The translations under genes and the position numbers were made by a program. Positions 18,819-27,871 of a stretch of DNA of 64,000 nt are shown here, piece after piece. Every line of letters begins with the position of its first letter. Within the stretch, counting starts at the first letter, position 1. Source of the DNA: CAVUNY01 sp963768585 (GTDB lineage: Bacteria > Chloroflexota > Anaerolineae > Anaerolineales > Anaerolineaceae); assembly GCA_963768585.1 (NCBI GenBank), contig CAVYIF010000013.1, positions 124,001-188,000 on the forward strand. The letters are read 5' to 3'. The notes beneath the pieces were generated by a model. The model saw only the letters and a list, made by a program, of their open reading frames with translations, searched no databases and was not told the origin of the DNA.

Positions 18819-20063
18819 TCATTTTTTGCGATACGCGAATAACCCAAACCCGGACAACCGGATAATGCCAGCAATAATCAGGGCGGCAGGTATCCCCAGC
18901 CAGCTGGCTAATAAGCCGCCGATGACTGGAGAGGCCACACTGGAGAAATATTGGATGCTCTGAGCGAAAGCGACAAAAGTTGCCGAATATTCGGGCGGCA
19001 CCGTACGCATTAATTCTTCGAAAAAGACCAGATCCAAACCGGCTTGAAAGATACCAGCCATGCCCATCAGGATGGCAACTTGCCAGGACTGTACGGTAAA
19101 AGCGACCAGCAAGGGTTGGAGAGCCATACCTAAGGTTGTGATTAATAATACGCGGCGCGTACCATGCCGGCGGGACTGGCGCGTCCATAAATAATAACCC
19201 AGGATCAGGACGGTTGTCTGCGAAGTATTAATGATTGAAATCCAACTGTCAGAAGCCTGGATCACACGGACAAGAAACAAGGGAAACAGTGGGGCTGCCA
19301 GGGCTGCACCGGTCAGATACACAAACCGTTTGCTGATAAACGAAACAAACGGTTTATCCTGCAATACAAGGCTGGTGTAACCGCGCAAGATATCGCGGAT
19401 GTTATGTACAGGGCCCTCTTCGGGAGGTTCTACTGGCGCCAATTTAATATGGCTGGAGAAATAATAGCTGATTAAACCCCCTACCGACAAAGCCATAAAC
19501 ACAATCTGGTAATTCCACGGGAAGGTAAGGCGGTCCAGGACCTGGCCCACCAGCAGAACGGTGAAAGAGGTGGTGGCCCCTAAAATCGACCAGCGGTGGG
19601 ACATCAGTTCAAAACGGCCTTCAGGTCCCGCAACGGCATTCATCACCACCGAAAAAGCGATGGCAACGATCGTCTGGGGGATTGTTGCAAACGCCCAGAT
19701 GGATAGAATGGCAGGAATGACATACTGTTGGGGGACGATCAATGAGATCAGGCCGGTGAGGGCATAACACATGATCACAACAAGGCGAGCGGCAGAAAAC
19801 CAGGGTACCACACTACGCTTGCGTTGCAGGAAACGGCCTAAAAGTAAGGCCAAAAACATGCCGGTGATTGCCGGCATGGTCGTTAGCAAACTGATTTCAA
19901 ATGGTGTCGCATCTAAACGCGCTAAATAAATAGGCAGGAACTGTGCGGCAGCGCTGCCCATAGCGACGCCAATTGCGTCCATCTGGACGTTTACAAAATT
20001 TTGTTTATTGATATTGGGTGAACTCTTGGGGGTAGATACCCAATTCACCAGACGTGAGATCAA
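18819..20063 (-). CDS. Major facilitator superfamily transporter
   Basis: A 414-residue protein with about 12 hydrophobic helices in two six-helix halves separated by a charged loop near residues 195-220. The LLLGRFLQRKRSVVPW segment after helix 2 resembles the MFS A-motif loop (GxLxDRxGRR). The frame starts at TTG (20063), six bases after GAGG, giving MISRLVNW; a start further in would lose no helices. The substrate cannot be inferred. It converges with the frameshifted AKR and lies downstream of the WD40/AAA+ operon, separated by 42 bases, so read-through from that operon is possible. Confidence 0.8.
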   Translation of the reverse strand: MISRLVNWVSTPKSSPNINKQNFVNVQMDAIGVAMGSAAAQFLPIYLARLDATPFEISLLTTMPAITGMFLALLLGRFLQRKRSVVPWFSAARLVVIMCYALTGLISLIVPQQYVIPAILSIWAFATIPQTIVAIAFSVVMNAVAGPEGRFELMSHRWSILGATTSFTVLLVGQVLDRLTFPWNYQIVFMALSVGGLISYYFSSHIKLAPVEPPEEGPVHNIRDILRGYTSLVLQDKPFVSFISKRFVYLTGAALAAPLFPLFLVRVIQASDSWISIINTSQTTVLILGYYLWTRQSRRHGTRRVLLITTLGMALQPLLVAFTVQSWQVAILMGMAGIFQAGLDLVFFEELMRTVPPEYSATFVAFAQSIQYFSSVASPVIGGLLASWLGIPAALIIAGIIRLSGFGLFAYRKK

Positions 20064-20105
20064 AATGATCCTCGCGAGAATGTATTTATAAAATTTTACT
20101 ACGGA

Positions 20106-22394
20106 TTACAATTCGATATCAAACTCCCCCACGGAGATCACCTGGCGAGTTTCATCAATTTCAACGTCAAAACGCTGCCGCCAGCGAATGAGTTCGGCAA
20201 TCAGTAACAGCCAGCTTCGTTCTATTGGCTTTTGAGCCGCCTGGCGAAGACGCTGTTCGACCTGCGCCAGAGTTTGGGAACGGTTGTTGCCGATGGGTGT
20301 CAGCGACCAGGTGAAAAGCTGCAAATCCCAAATTGAGATGGTGCTGTCACCGCAGACTGTGAATAGCTGTTGGCCATCGGGAGACATGGCTAAACCGGCC
20401 ACCAAATTACGGTGGGCAGAAATACTTTCAACTTTTTTCCCGGTGGAAACATTCCATACGATCACATTGCCCTGTGCGGTTCCCCCCATCAGAAATTGTT
20501 CATTTGGATGAAAGGCAAGTGCCGTGACCAATTCATCGCTGGCAAGCTGAGAGATGGAACGTCCAGCAACATAATTCCACAAAAAGATCATCCCATCCCG
20601 CCCGGCGCTGGCGGCCAGTTGACCGCGAGGGACGCTCACCAGGTTTGTGATGGTATTCTTATGGCCGGATATTTCCCAAAGCTTATCACCATCCGGCCAG
20701 CGGAAGACCTGCAGGTGTTGGTCCGAACCGCCAGTTAATAAGATTTGTCCATCTGGGCTGGCGGCTACACCAAATAATTCGGATTTTCCTACATCAATTC
20801 GCATCAATTCAGTCCCTTGCGGGAAACGCCATGCGCGCAGTGTTCCATCAAAACTGGCCGAGAACAATGTCCGCCCATCCGGAGAAAAGGCCAAAGAACG
20901 CACGAGTGCCGTGTGTCCATCAAACGATTTGACGAGTTTTCCATCTGAGAGACGATATGCACGAATCGTGTAGTCTCCATTGGCGGCTGCCAGGTATTCA
21001 CCATCCGGACAAAATGCCAATGCCCTGGTTTGGGGTGTCGGACCGATAATCGGCGGCAGGGGGGATGCTGCCTTATAGATCCCCCACAGGTGGATAGTGG
21101 AGTTTGAACCGGCAACGGCCAGACGGGAACCGTCCTGGTTAATCGCCATGCAGGTAATGTCAGCTGAAGGTGAAGGCCAGGTCTGAATAGGTGGTATGGG
21201 CGGGGTATCGGTATCTAAGGCTGCAGCCAGGGCGATCAGGTGTTGGAAGCCCTCATTCTCATCATTTTGTTCGGGCGACCAACCAGAATTAGCCAATACA
21301 GTCAGAATTTTTCGGCTCCATACCGGAGGAGCTACCTGGGCCAATTTCCAAAGGTCGCTGTGCTGATTTGAAGTTCGCAGGTTGCTGACAGCCAGTTCCC
21401 AATCCGCATCATTAAGATCCCACAACCAGCGTTGTCTGGAAGTGGTGGATAAGCCTGCCATCCACTCAATTCGTCCTGAATACCGGCTTAAGAACAAGAT
21501 GCGTTTGCGGATATTTGGACCGGCAGATTCGTAAGCGGCTGCAAGCAGGGATTGATTAAAATCGAGATACTCATACAGCTGCCATTGCTCCGCCAAAAAA
21601 TAGAACAATGCCGATTGCACCGCGGTGGATGGTGAAAAGCCATTGGCCAATGCCAGCGTCCGGGCAGGAGTGTATTCGTAGTCAATAAACAACTGGCATA
21701 TCGTGTCGCGAGCTTGAGCGTTGTTCTCTTTAGCCAGCTTTTCCAAAAGATCCAGTGCTAATTGGCGCTCCGCTTCTTGAAAAGAAGGAAATTGATCGTG
21801 GACGCGCTGTAAGGCTTCTGCCGAGGTCCGGCTTGCAGCATTAACGATTAAACTCCAGGCGTTTAATCCGCCAGCATTGGCAGCTTCAATCAGCCGGTGC
21901 TGCAGATCTAGATGGGCATCCGTTAAAAAATAATGGGTTATCAGTTGATATTTGGGGTCAACCCGGTGTAAATCTGCGATGCGCCCTGAGAGTAAAAGGT
22001 AAATGGCCTGCAGATCGGACCGGATACCCTTTATGGGGTGCTGTTGGATGAAATGTTGGGCAGTTGGGTTGTCGTGAACCACTGCCAATAAGTAGATGGC
22101 ATCACAAGCAGGCTGGCTGCCGGTTAATGCTAAGCGGCCTAAAGTCGACAATGCCAGGGCCGGGATAGGATCAGGCAGCGAAGCGAAGGCCCCCTCTAGT
22201 AAAATTTCAACTGCTTCTGGCGAGCCATCTTGTTCTAATGTGAATAACGCTCCCCGCAGGAGCAATGATGTGATCTGGGATTCGCTCAAACTGGAAGGCG
22301 CCGGATTGCGAAATATCCCGGCCAGGTTTTCCAGCGTCAGGCTGGTTTTATCCCCATCGGGCGGGGTTGATGCCGCTGAAGATGATTTCGCCAT
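20106..22394 (-). CDS. Helical-repeat/WD40 protein, distal gene of the AAA+/Hsp70 operon
   Basis: A 762-residue protein. Residues 1-400 are alpha-helical, probably HEAT/ARM-like repeats. Residues 405-690 hold about seven WD40 repeats ending in WD-like dipeptides (RAWRFP, FLWNYV, IVWNVS, SIWDLQ), with the recurring FSPDGR/ASPDGQ turn motif. The C-terminal tail RFDVEID...GEFDIEL matches the tail of the protein at 25187-27850, and the two also share a YLDF...AAYES segment, so they are paralogues. There is no signal peptide, so it is cytoplasmic. Its start overlaps the upstream radical SAM gene by 47 bases. It is probably a scaffold for the operon's ATPases; function is unknown. Confidence 0.8.
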   Translation of the reverse strand: MAKSSSAASTPPDGDKTSLTLENLAGIFRNPAPSSLSESQITSLLLRGALFTLEQDGSPEAVEILLEGAFASLPDPIPALALSTLGRLALTGSQPACDAIYLLAVVHDNPTAQHFIQQHPIKGIRSDLQAIYLLLSGRIADLHRVDPKYQLITHYFLTDAHLDLQHRLIEAANAGGLNAWSLIVNAASRTSAEALQRVHDQFPSFQEAERQLALDLLEKLAKENNAQARDTICQLFIDYEYTPARTLALANGFSPSTAVQSALFYFLAEQWQLYEYLDFNQSLLAAAYESAGPNIRKRILFLSRYSGRIEWMAGLSTTSRQRWLWDLNDADWELAVSNLRTSNQHSDLWKLAQVAPPVWSRKILTVLANSGWSPEQNDENEGFQHLIALAAALDTDTPPIPPIQTWPSPSADITCMAINQDGSRLAVAGSNSTIHLWGIYKAASPLPPIIGPTPQTRALAFCPDGEYLAAANGDYTIRAYRLSDGKLVKSFDGHTALVRSLAFSPDGRTLFSASFDGTLRAWRFPQGTELMRIDVGKSELFGVAASPDGQILLTGGSDQHLQVFRWPDGDKLWEISGHKNTITNLVSVPRGQLAASAGRDGMIFLWNYVAGRSISQLASDELVTALAFHPNEQFLMGGTAQGNVIVWNVSTGKKVESISAHRNLVAGLAMSPDGQQLFTVCGDSTISIWDLQLFTWSLTPIGNNRSQTLAQVEQRLRQAAQKPIERSWLLLIAELIRWRQRFDVEIDETRQVISVGEFDIEL

Positions 22395-22920
22395 TTTGAT
22401 TGAGAATAACCTCAGCTTCGGGGACCGCTGCCAGATCGGCCTGGGAATAACGGCCGGACAAAAAATGTGCGGTTTTATTCGCGGAGCCCATCAACCCCCG
22501 GGCAAGCCGCTGGCTGGAAATATATCTTCCCGAGATAAGAACATCGACCAAGGAAAACAATAAACCGGCTTTTGGCATGCTTTGTATCTCCCGCCAATCG
22601 TACCCGCTAAAAAGCAGTACCGATAAATTGGTCCTTCTGCGAAATTCTGCTAAAAAGGCAATCAATGCGGGAAGTTGTTGAAGCGGCTCTCCGCCGCTGA
22701 TGGTTAATCCTTCTACCCTGGACTGGAATGAGAGGATTTTCTCTGCGAGCACAGTCACAGGGATCACTTCACCAATCGTATTTGCGTGAGTTTCGGGATT
22801 AAAACACCCCGGACATTTCAGGGTACAGCCCTGCAGCCAGATCACAGACCGCCAGCCGGGGCCGTTTGACCGGCTGGCAGGTTCGAAGTGATGGACCCGC
22901 AGAGTAAGCGGCTTTTTCAT
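22348..22920 (-). CDS. Radical SAM protein, NrdG/4Fe-4S activating-enzyme-like
   Basis: A 190-residue radical SAM protein. The cluster motif is Cys32-x3-Cys36-x2-Cys39 in GCTLKCPGCF, and the SAM-binding SGGEP motif is near residues 75-79. The small size and the PGWRSVIWLQGC lead-in resemble the activating enzyme of anaerobic ribonucleotide reductase (NrdG), but no nrdD is present. It would generate a 5'-deoxyadenosyl radical and act on a protein or small substrate, perhaps one of its neighbours. The ATG follows directly after the DUF2997 stop (TGAATG) and the 3' end overlaps the WD40 gene. The fold is certain; the substrate is unknown. Confidence 0.85.
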   Translation of the reverse strand: MKKPLTLRVHHFEPASRSNGPGWRSVIWLQGCTLKCPGCFNPETHANTIGEVIPVTVLAEKILSFQSRVEGLTISGGEPLQQLPALIAFLAEFRRRTNLSVLLFSGYDWREIQSMPKAGLLFSLVDVLISGRYISSQRLARGLMGSANKTAHFLSGRYSQADLAAVPEAEVILNQNGEIIFSGINPARWG

Positions 22921-23130
22921 TCAGGATTTCACGTCCACTGTCTGGTCGATTTTATTGCCTGAAGAACCATCCAGGGCTTCCGGTGTAAGCTGGCGCTCCA
23001 GGATATTATTCCCAAGCGCCTTTTCTAATTCCTCGGTTAAAGCCAGACATTTTTTGCCTTTCATACCTCGAACATGGAGCTTAACCTGCCCGTTTTTACC
23101 AATGGTGATTTCGATTTCTTCGACTTCCAT
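22921..23130 (-). CDS. DUF2997 family small protein
   Basis: A 69-residue protein beginning MEVEEIEITIGKNGQ, with the VRGMKGKKCLALTEELEKALG segment typical of DUF2997, a family found next to DUF1257 and Ycf46-type ATPases in cyanobacteria, actinobacteria and Chloroflexota. It has one conserved cysteine in KGKKCLAL. GGAGG lies five bases before the ATG. Function is unknown; its constant linkage to DUF1257 suggests they bind each other. Confidence 0.8.
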   Translation of the reverse strand: MEVEEIEITIGKNGQVKLHVRGMKGKKCLALTEELEKALGNNILERQLTPEALDGSSGNKIDQTVDVKS

Positions 23131-23140
23131 CCAATCCTCC

Positions 23141-23518
23141 TTAACCCACCCGGCGTAAAGTCAGGTGAATCTGGCCATCTTTGGCGGTTTCTTCAATTAG
23201 AGAGAAGCCCTGTGATTCGAGCCTGACACGGGTAGTGTGGTAGGCATAACGCTGCATGATCCGGGCGGTAAAATCCTTCTGGCTCACGCCGCGCACTCCC
23301 CACCAATCTGCTACGATTTCATATCCCTGGGGTGTATGCCGGAAGCCAATATCATTGCTCAGGCGCATATTGATTTTGATATCCGCTTTTGTTTTATTTG
23401 CGCCAAATCCACTGATGGTTAAATCGCCTTCTTCATACTTGTAGCCCAAATCCTCTAAGGCTTTAAGAAGAAATTGTTTTTCAACGATTTGTGTTTTAAT
23501 ACGTGTAATGTGAGACAA
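23141..23518 (-). CDS. DUF1257 (Ycf35-like) protein
   Basis: A 125-residue protein starting at the TTG at 23518, which follows a perfect AGGAGG six bases upstream and gives the family N-terminus (SHITRIKTQIVEKQFLLKAL). The open frame extends to 23569 but without family similarity. Residues include DLGYKYEEGDL and a central SNDIGFRHTPQGYEIVADWW, followed by a C-terminal helix. DUF1257 proteins are known mainly from genome linkage with Ycf46-type AAA+ ATPases; no biochemical function is established. It is followed by DUF2997 after ten bases. Confidence 0.83.
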   Translation of the reverse strand: MSHITRIKTQIVEKQFLLKALEDLGYKYEEGDLTISGFGANKTKADIKINMRLSNDIGFRHTPQGYEIVADWWGVRGVSQKDFTARIMQRYAYHTTRVRLESQGFSLIEETAKDGQIHLTLRRVG

Positions 23519-23579
23519 AAATATCCTCCTCGCAAAACAGTGGGTAGAAGCTGGAAATGTTTCCAACAATACTCAATAT

Positions 23580-25169
23580 TTAGGTTAACTTTACCACAGG
23601 ATAATCTTTATGAGTGAGATGGCCAGTTTTTATATCACGTGATGTCATCGTCAGGCGTTTATTGGCGTCTACACAAAATTCGACTTCAAAACGCGGTTCG
23701 CCTCGGGCAGCGGGTGGATCTGCCGGTAGAAAAGTGGGTTGAGATTCATTCATCCAGAAGAGACTGCGCTGCTCCACATCATGGGGGGTGATTTGCATCA
23801 CCCTGGCAACGCCTTCCGGATCGAAGACGATCTCAACGCCATTGCTGTTGATCGAACTCGATTCGGCTATTTCGAATATTGCCAGTCCTAATTGGGATTG
23901 GGTATCATAAGAAGCTTTGACGACCAGCCGCGCGAGAGGCTCTGGGGTAGGATAGGGCGTGCCCTTGTGGACAATGATGCGGTAATCATATTGGTGTGTG
24001 TCAGGGCTCACATAACGAATGGCGTAGTCGTGCTGGATGTGATCATAAAAATCTACCCCGGCAACGAATGCGGCTGCCCCGCGTGCTACTGCATCCAGTG
24101 GACGGTTGTAATTGACCCGTTCTTTGCCAAAAATCTGCCGCAAGGTACGTTGGACGGAAGGAATTGCACTGGTGCCTCCCACCATGAGCACAGCGTTGAT
24201 ACTATCTTCGTTATATCCTCGTTCACGGGCTGCATTGATTGCGGACCGTACAATCCGATTGATTTCAGTAAACAGCTCGTGCCGGTCGAGAATTTCCTCA
24301 AATTGCTCCCGGTTGAGTGAACCGGCTAAAGTTGTAGAAGAAGCCGGATCCACAACCTGAATTTCAGCATATTCAGCAATCGAGAGCGTCTCTTTGGCTT
24401 TTTCACTAGCTACCAGCAGTTCGTTGCTGAGCAGCCGGACGGGCTCATCAAAATCCTGGCGGTTATTCTGGCGAAGGATATCCTGGAAAATCCATTGGTC
24501 GATGGTCGAACCTCCAATGTGCTTACCAGCCTTACCCAATACCCGGCAGCGCCGGCCCGTGGTTGAAGAAGGTTCTGCCTCCATCAGGACCACGGATGCG
24601 TGCATCGTGCCCCCGCCAAAGTCGAAAATGAGATAAGTATGGCCCGGTTGGATATGCGTGCCGTAGCCCAAGGCGGCAGCGGAGGGCTCATCGATCAAAC
24701 GATAACGCGGAATACCGGCTGACTCGGTTACGGTTGCCAACCAATCTTCGTAATGCTCAAAGGCCTCTACCGGTACGGATAAGCCAATTTCTTCGCCGCG
24801 TAATTCCAACTGTTGAGAAGCGAAAAGCAGCAGGGTTGAGAGGAAGTCCTGACCGGCTATGTAAGGTGTGATTTCACGCCCATCTATTTTCACTTTGATT
24901 GGGCTGCGTTGGCTGATATAACGCTTCATCCAGCGAAAGGTGTGGCGCGAATGATAAAGATTTCGCTGCAGCACCTGGTCACCGATCCAGCGGCGGTTAC
25001 CCGTATCGTAATGAATCAAGGAGGGAATAACTGAAATTTCCTGATCCCCCTGATGGTAAATGTGACTGTATTCGGGGATAAACAGGGGGACCCCATCCTT
25101 AAGCTGATCATCCCAGACTGCTAAAACCGTATTGGAAGTGCCAAAATCTACTGCTAATCGTCCAGCCAT
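23580..25169 (-). CDS. Hsp70/DnaK-like ATPase
   Basis: A 529-residue actin-fold ATPase of the Hsp70 superfamily. Phosphate-1 motif VDFGTSNT is at residues 7-14, the phosphate-2 motif IFDFGGGTMH near 180-190, and the adenosine motif VGGTSAIPSVQ near 335-345. A beta-rich domain of about 140 residues follows in place of the full DnaK substrate-binding domain, and the helical lid is missing, so it is shorter than DnaK (about 610-640). No dnaJ or grpE is nearby. It lies in the middle of the AAA+/WD40 operon, 17 bases downstream of the HEAT/WD40 gene. A specialised chaperone or switch role is inferred. Confidence 0.85.
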   Translation of the reverse strand: MAGRLAVDFGTSNTVLAVWDDQLKDGVPLFIPEYSHIYHQGDQEISVIPSLIHYDTGNRRWIGDQVLQRNLYHSRHTFRWMKRYISQRSPIKVKIDGREITPYIAGQDFLSTLLLFASQQLELRGEEIGLSVPVEAFEHYEDWLATVTESAGIPRYRLIDEPSAAALGYGTHIQPGHTYLIFDFGGGTMHASVVLMEAEPSSTTGRRCRVLGKAGKHIGGSTIDQWIFQDILRQNNRQDFDEPVRLLSNELLVASEKAKETLSIAEYAEIQVVDPASSTTLAGSLNREQFEEILDRHELFTEINRIVRSAINAARERGYNEDSINAVLMVGGTSAIPSVQRTLRQIFGKERVNYNRPLDAVARGAAAFVAGVDFYDHIQHDYAIRYVSPDTHQYDYRIIVHKGTPYPTPEPLARLVVKASYDTQSQLGLAIFEIAESSSINSNGVEIVFDPEGVARVMQITPHDVEQRSLFWMNESQPTFLPADPPAARGEPRFEVEFCVDANKRLTMTSRDIKTGHLTHKDYPVVKLT

Positions 25170-25186
25170 TCCACCGATTTTACTCT

Positions 25187-27850
25187 TTAATCAAGAATAA
25201 TGTCAAATTCGCCTGGCTGGATCTGGTACAGGTCATCCACCTGGATGTCAAACCTGAACCGGCGCTGCAGTAAAGCTTCGGCCAATTCTAAAGTCTGTTT
25301 CAATCCAGGTGGTATTTCGGGGCTTTGGAGCAAACCAGTCACTGCTGCCAATTGGGTGGGCTGCGCGCTGGCAAGAGGATGCTCGATCAAATCTGGGAGA
25401 TCACGAACGCGTAAATCCCATAACTGCATGGTCGATTCGTTTGTGCCGGAAGCCATGAAAGCGCCATCTGGAGAGATGTGCAAAGATGTCAATCTGCCGG
25501 TTTTGGTGGATACCATCCCGATCTGGGTGAGATCCGGCCAGCGGCGAAATTCAATGATTCCATTACTCGTGGCAGTCACCAGGATTTGTTTGTCAGGTAC
25601 GAATGCCAGACCCACTACGCTTGAATCATTCCTTATGACTGCTTCACGCACCAGACCGTCGTATTTTGGTTTTGCAAGATAGCGTACTATCTGGCCGTTA
25701 CGCTGGCCAACCAGAAAGTCATTACTGTCCGGCGGAAAGACACCGCACAGCGCCATGGATTGCCTGGTTTTCGAGTAAGCTTTTGTGCGCACAGAAGTTG
25801 GATCACAGTTCGCCAGGTTGGGAAGGCTCAGGATCGATACGGATGAATGCATCAGGACGATATGCTGCTGATTTCGTGAGGCGAAAGCAGTGCGCGGCCA
25901 ATCAGGCAATTCCTGCCGGGCGACTTCTGTCTTCTGGTTCAGATTCCAATGGATCGCCATCCCATCCCTGCCGGTACTGACGAGATTGGTATCGCCGACC
26001 GGCAGAAGAGAAGTGACCGCCCCTTGATGTCCCGGGAGCACAAATGCATCTTCGTTATGCCATCCGTAAATCCAGCATACGGCGTCGGCATTGGATCGTA
26101 CCCCACATACCAGGTATTGGCTGCCAACAAATGCCACTTTCGCGATTGAATGGTTAAATCCCTGGCGAATTTGTTTGATTTCTGCTTGTTGAAAATCCCA
26201 CATTACCAGCTTCCGGTTTCCGGTACCGATCGCAACCAGGGATCTTTGGGGTGCGAAGCAAACATCATTCACCCTACCGCTCACTCGCACGCTGGCGGCA
26301 GAGATTGCCGAAGGCAATATGTTTTCCCATTTGCGTCTGGTTGGTAGCGGCAATCCTTGCGCCAGATGGGTCAGACGGGAATACTCCTCTATATCGCCCG
26401 TGTTTTCAGGAATCCAGGCTGCTTGCTTCAACTTTTGTAAGATAGTTATGCTCCAGGGCAGCGGTACAAGATAAACCAACGACCACAAACGTGCCCATTC
26501 ACGATTATCTGCCAACATTTCCACCAACAGGCGAATCTCGTCCGCAGAAAGTTGCGCTGTGTTAGAGCGAAAATCGACACCTGCCAGGATGGTCAGATAG
26601 GCACTTTTCCCTGAACGCTGCACCTGGCTGGCAATGCGCTGGCGCAGCACAGATTGGCCGGTTTCGTATGCCGCTTGCATCAAGCGGTTGTCAAAGTCAA
26701 GCGTGTCATATTCAGACCATAAACCAGCCAGAAATAAAAATAAGGCCAGTTGTTCCGGCTTTGTTGGACGGTAACCGGAAGCGAGGGCTAATTCTAAAAT
26801 CTGCGGGAGATTCTGGTTTACTGCAATCATACAGAGGGCGGCCTGGGCAGATGGTCTTTCCAATGCCATCAGCGCATCCCGGGCAGACTGGGCGAGTTGG
26901 GCATCGGGATCACGGGTGAGATCGATCAAATGCGGGATTCCTTCCGCCGTGGTCCGGTGAGCCAATTGGCTGCGCCCGGTTTGGATTGCCGTCATCAGCC
27001 GCAGTTCAATCGGACGGGTAGCGACCATTTGCCCTTCAAGGATGATTTCCAACAATTCGGGGGAGCGAGTTTGCTGCCACTGCTGGCAGACCACATTGAT
27101 CGATGACTCTCTTTGCAGCATGGGAAGACAGCGACGTGCTTGAGTTGCGATGCCTGGGTCGGGGTCATGTAGCGAACGGATCAAGCTGGGTACCATTCCG
27201 GGGCTGCAGTGAATAATTTCCTGCGCTTCGGGAACTTTTAACAAGAATAGTGCGCGCACTTCGACCGGATTCTGGGGCGTATACCCCGAATTTATGGCTA
27301 ACTGCCAGAGTTCCTCGGTGCGGGTGATAGACCACAACCGGTAAAGTTCGTCAATGGTTGCTTGCCGGTTAAGATTTTTCAGGGCTGTGCTGGCGGTGGC
27401 AGCTACCATCGGGTCGGGATTCGCACGCAAGTCTACCAGTTCCGCTAAATGTTCAGGTTTGAACGCCTTAAGAGAATCTATTTTTCCTAATTTCGCCAGG
27501 GAGATTGCCCAGGCTGGAGAGTGGAAACTGGCTTGCTTATTTTTCCTGACCAGAATTTCTTCAACCACGGGCAGGCGATGACCGACCCATCCCTCCCAAA
27601 GCGCATCCTGGCTGGAAGCCGGCAGGGGTGCTGATAAAAATTCGGTGATTGTGGAATGTAAGGCACTGGCTTTTGAAGTAGATAAACCGCCCACGAGGGC
27701 CTGAACTGCGCGCGCATCACCCTGTTGGGCAAATTGCGACAGCTTGTTCAATGCAAATTGCTGGCCCCAATGTCCGACCAGCGGTAGTGGATTTGTGAGC
27801 AGCTTTTCCCAGATCAGCAGGGCTTTTTTCAGCAGGGATGATTCAGTCAT
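25187..27850 (-). CDS. HEAT-repeat/WD40 protein of the AAA+/Hsp70 operon
   Basis: An 887-residue cytoplasmic protein. Residues 1-520 are helical with HEAT-like pieces (RANPDPMVAATASTALKNL, HDPDPGIATQARRCLPML, RDPDAQLAQSARDAL). Residues 535-825 form a WD40 propeller with SPDGAFMASGTNESTMQLWD as the clearest blade. The last 35 residues (RFDIQVDD...GEFDIILD) match the tail of the WD40 protein at 20106-22394. The segment YDTLDFDNRLMQAAYETG is also shared, so the two are diverged duplicates. It follows the AAA+ gene by 21 bases. It probably acts as a large protein-binding scaffold; its exact role is unknown. Confidence 0.82.
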   Translation of the reverse strand: MTESSLLKKALLIWEKLLTNPLPLVGHWGQQFALNKLSQFAQQGDARAVQALVGGLSTSKASALHSTITEFLSAPLPASSQDALWEGWVGHRLPVVEEILVRKNKQASFHSPAWAISLAKLGKIDSLKAFKPEHLAELVDLRANPDPMVAATASTALKNLNRQATIDELYRLWSITRTEELWQLAINSGYTPQNPVEVRALFLLKVPEAQEIIHCSPGMVPSLIRSLHDPDPGIATQARRCLPMLQRESSINVVCQQWQQTRSPELLEIILEGQMVATRPIELRLMTAIQTGRSQLAHRTTAEGIPHLIDLTRDPDAQLAQSARDALMALERPSAQAALCMIAVNQNLPQILELALASGYRPTKPEQLALFLFLAGLWSEYDTLDFDNRLMQAAYETGQSVLRQRIASQVQRSGKSAYLTILAGVDFRSNTAQLSADEIRLLVEMLADNREWARLWSLVYLVPLPWSITILQKLKQAAWIPENTGDIEEYSRLTHLAQGLPLPTRRKWENILPSAISAASVRVSGRVNDVCFAPQRSLVAIGTGNRKLVMWDFQQAEIKQIRQGFNHSIAKVAFVGSQYLVCGVRSNADAVCWIYGWHNEDAFVLPGHQGAVTSLLPVGDTNLVSTGRDGMAIHWNLNQKTEVARQELPDWPRTAFASRNQQHIVLMHSSVSILSLPNLANCDPTSVRTKAYSKTRQSMALCGVFPPDSNDFLVGQRNGQIVRYLAKPKYDGLVREAVIRNDSSVVGLAFVPDKQILVTATSNGIIEFRRWPDLTQIGMVSTKTGRLTSLHISPDGAFMASGTNESTMQLWDLRVRDLPDLIEHPLASAQPTQLAAVTGLLQSPEIPPGLKQTLELAEALLQRRFRFDIQVDDLYQIQPGEFDIILD

Positions 27851-27871
27851 GCATGGGTTGTGTTTTACAGG

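Noticed and set aside
20106..22394. Phage or conflict (defence) system reading of the WD40/AAA+ operon
   Set aside because: No toxin, nuclease, protease or mobile-element signs were seen, and base composition looks like the neighbours.
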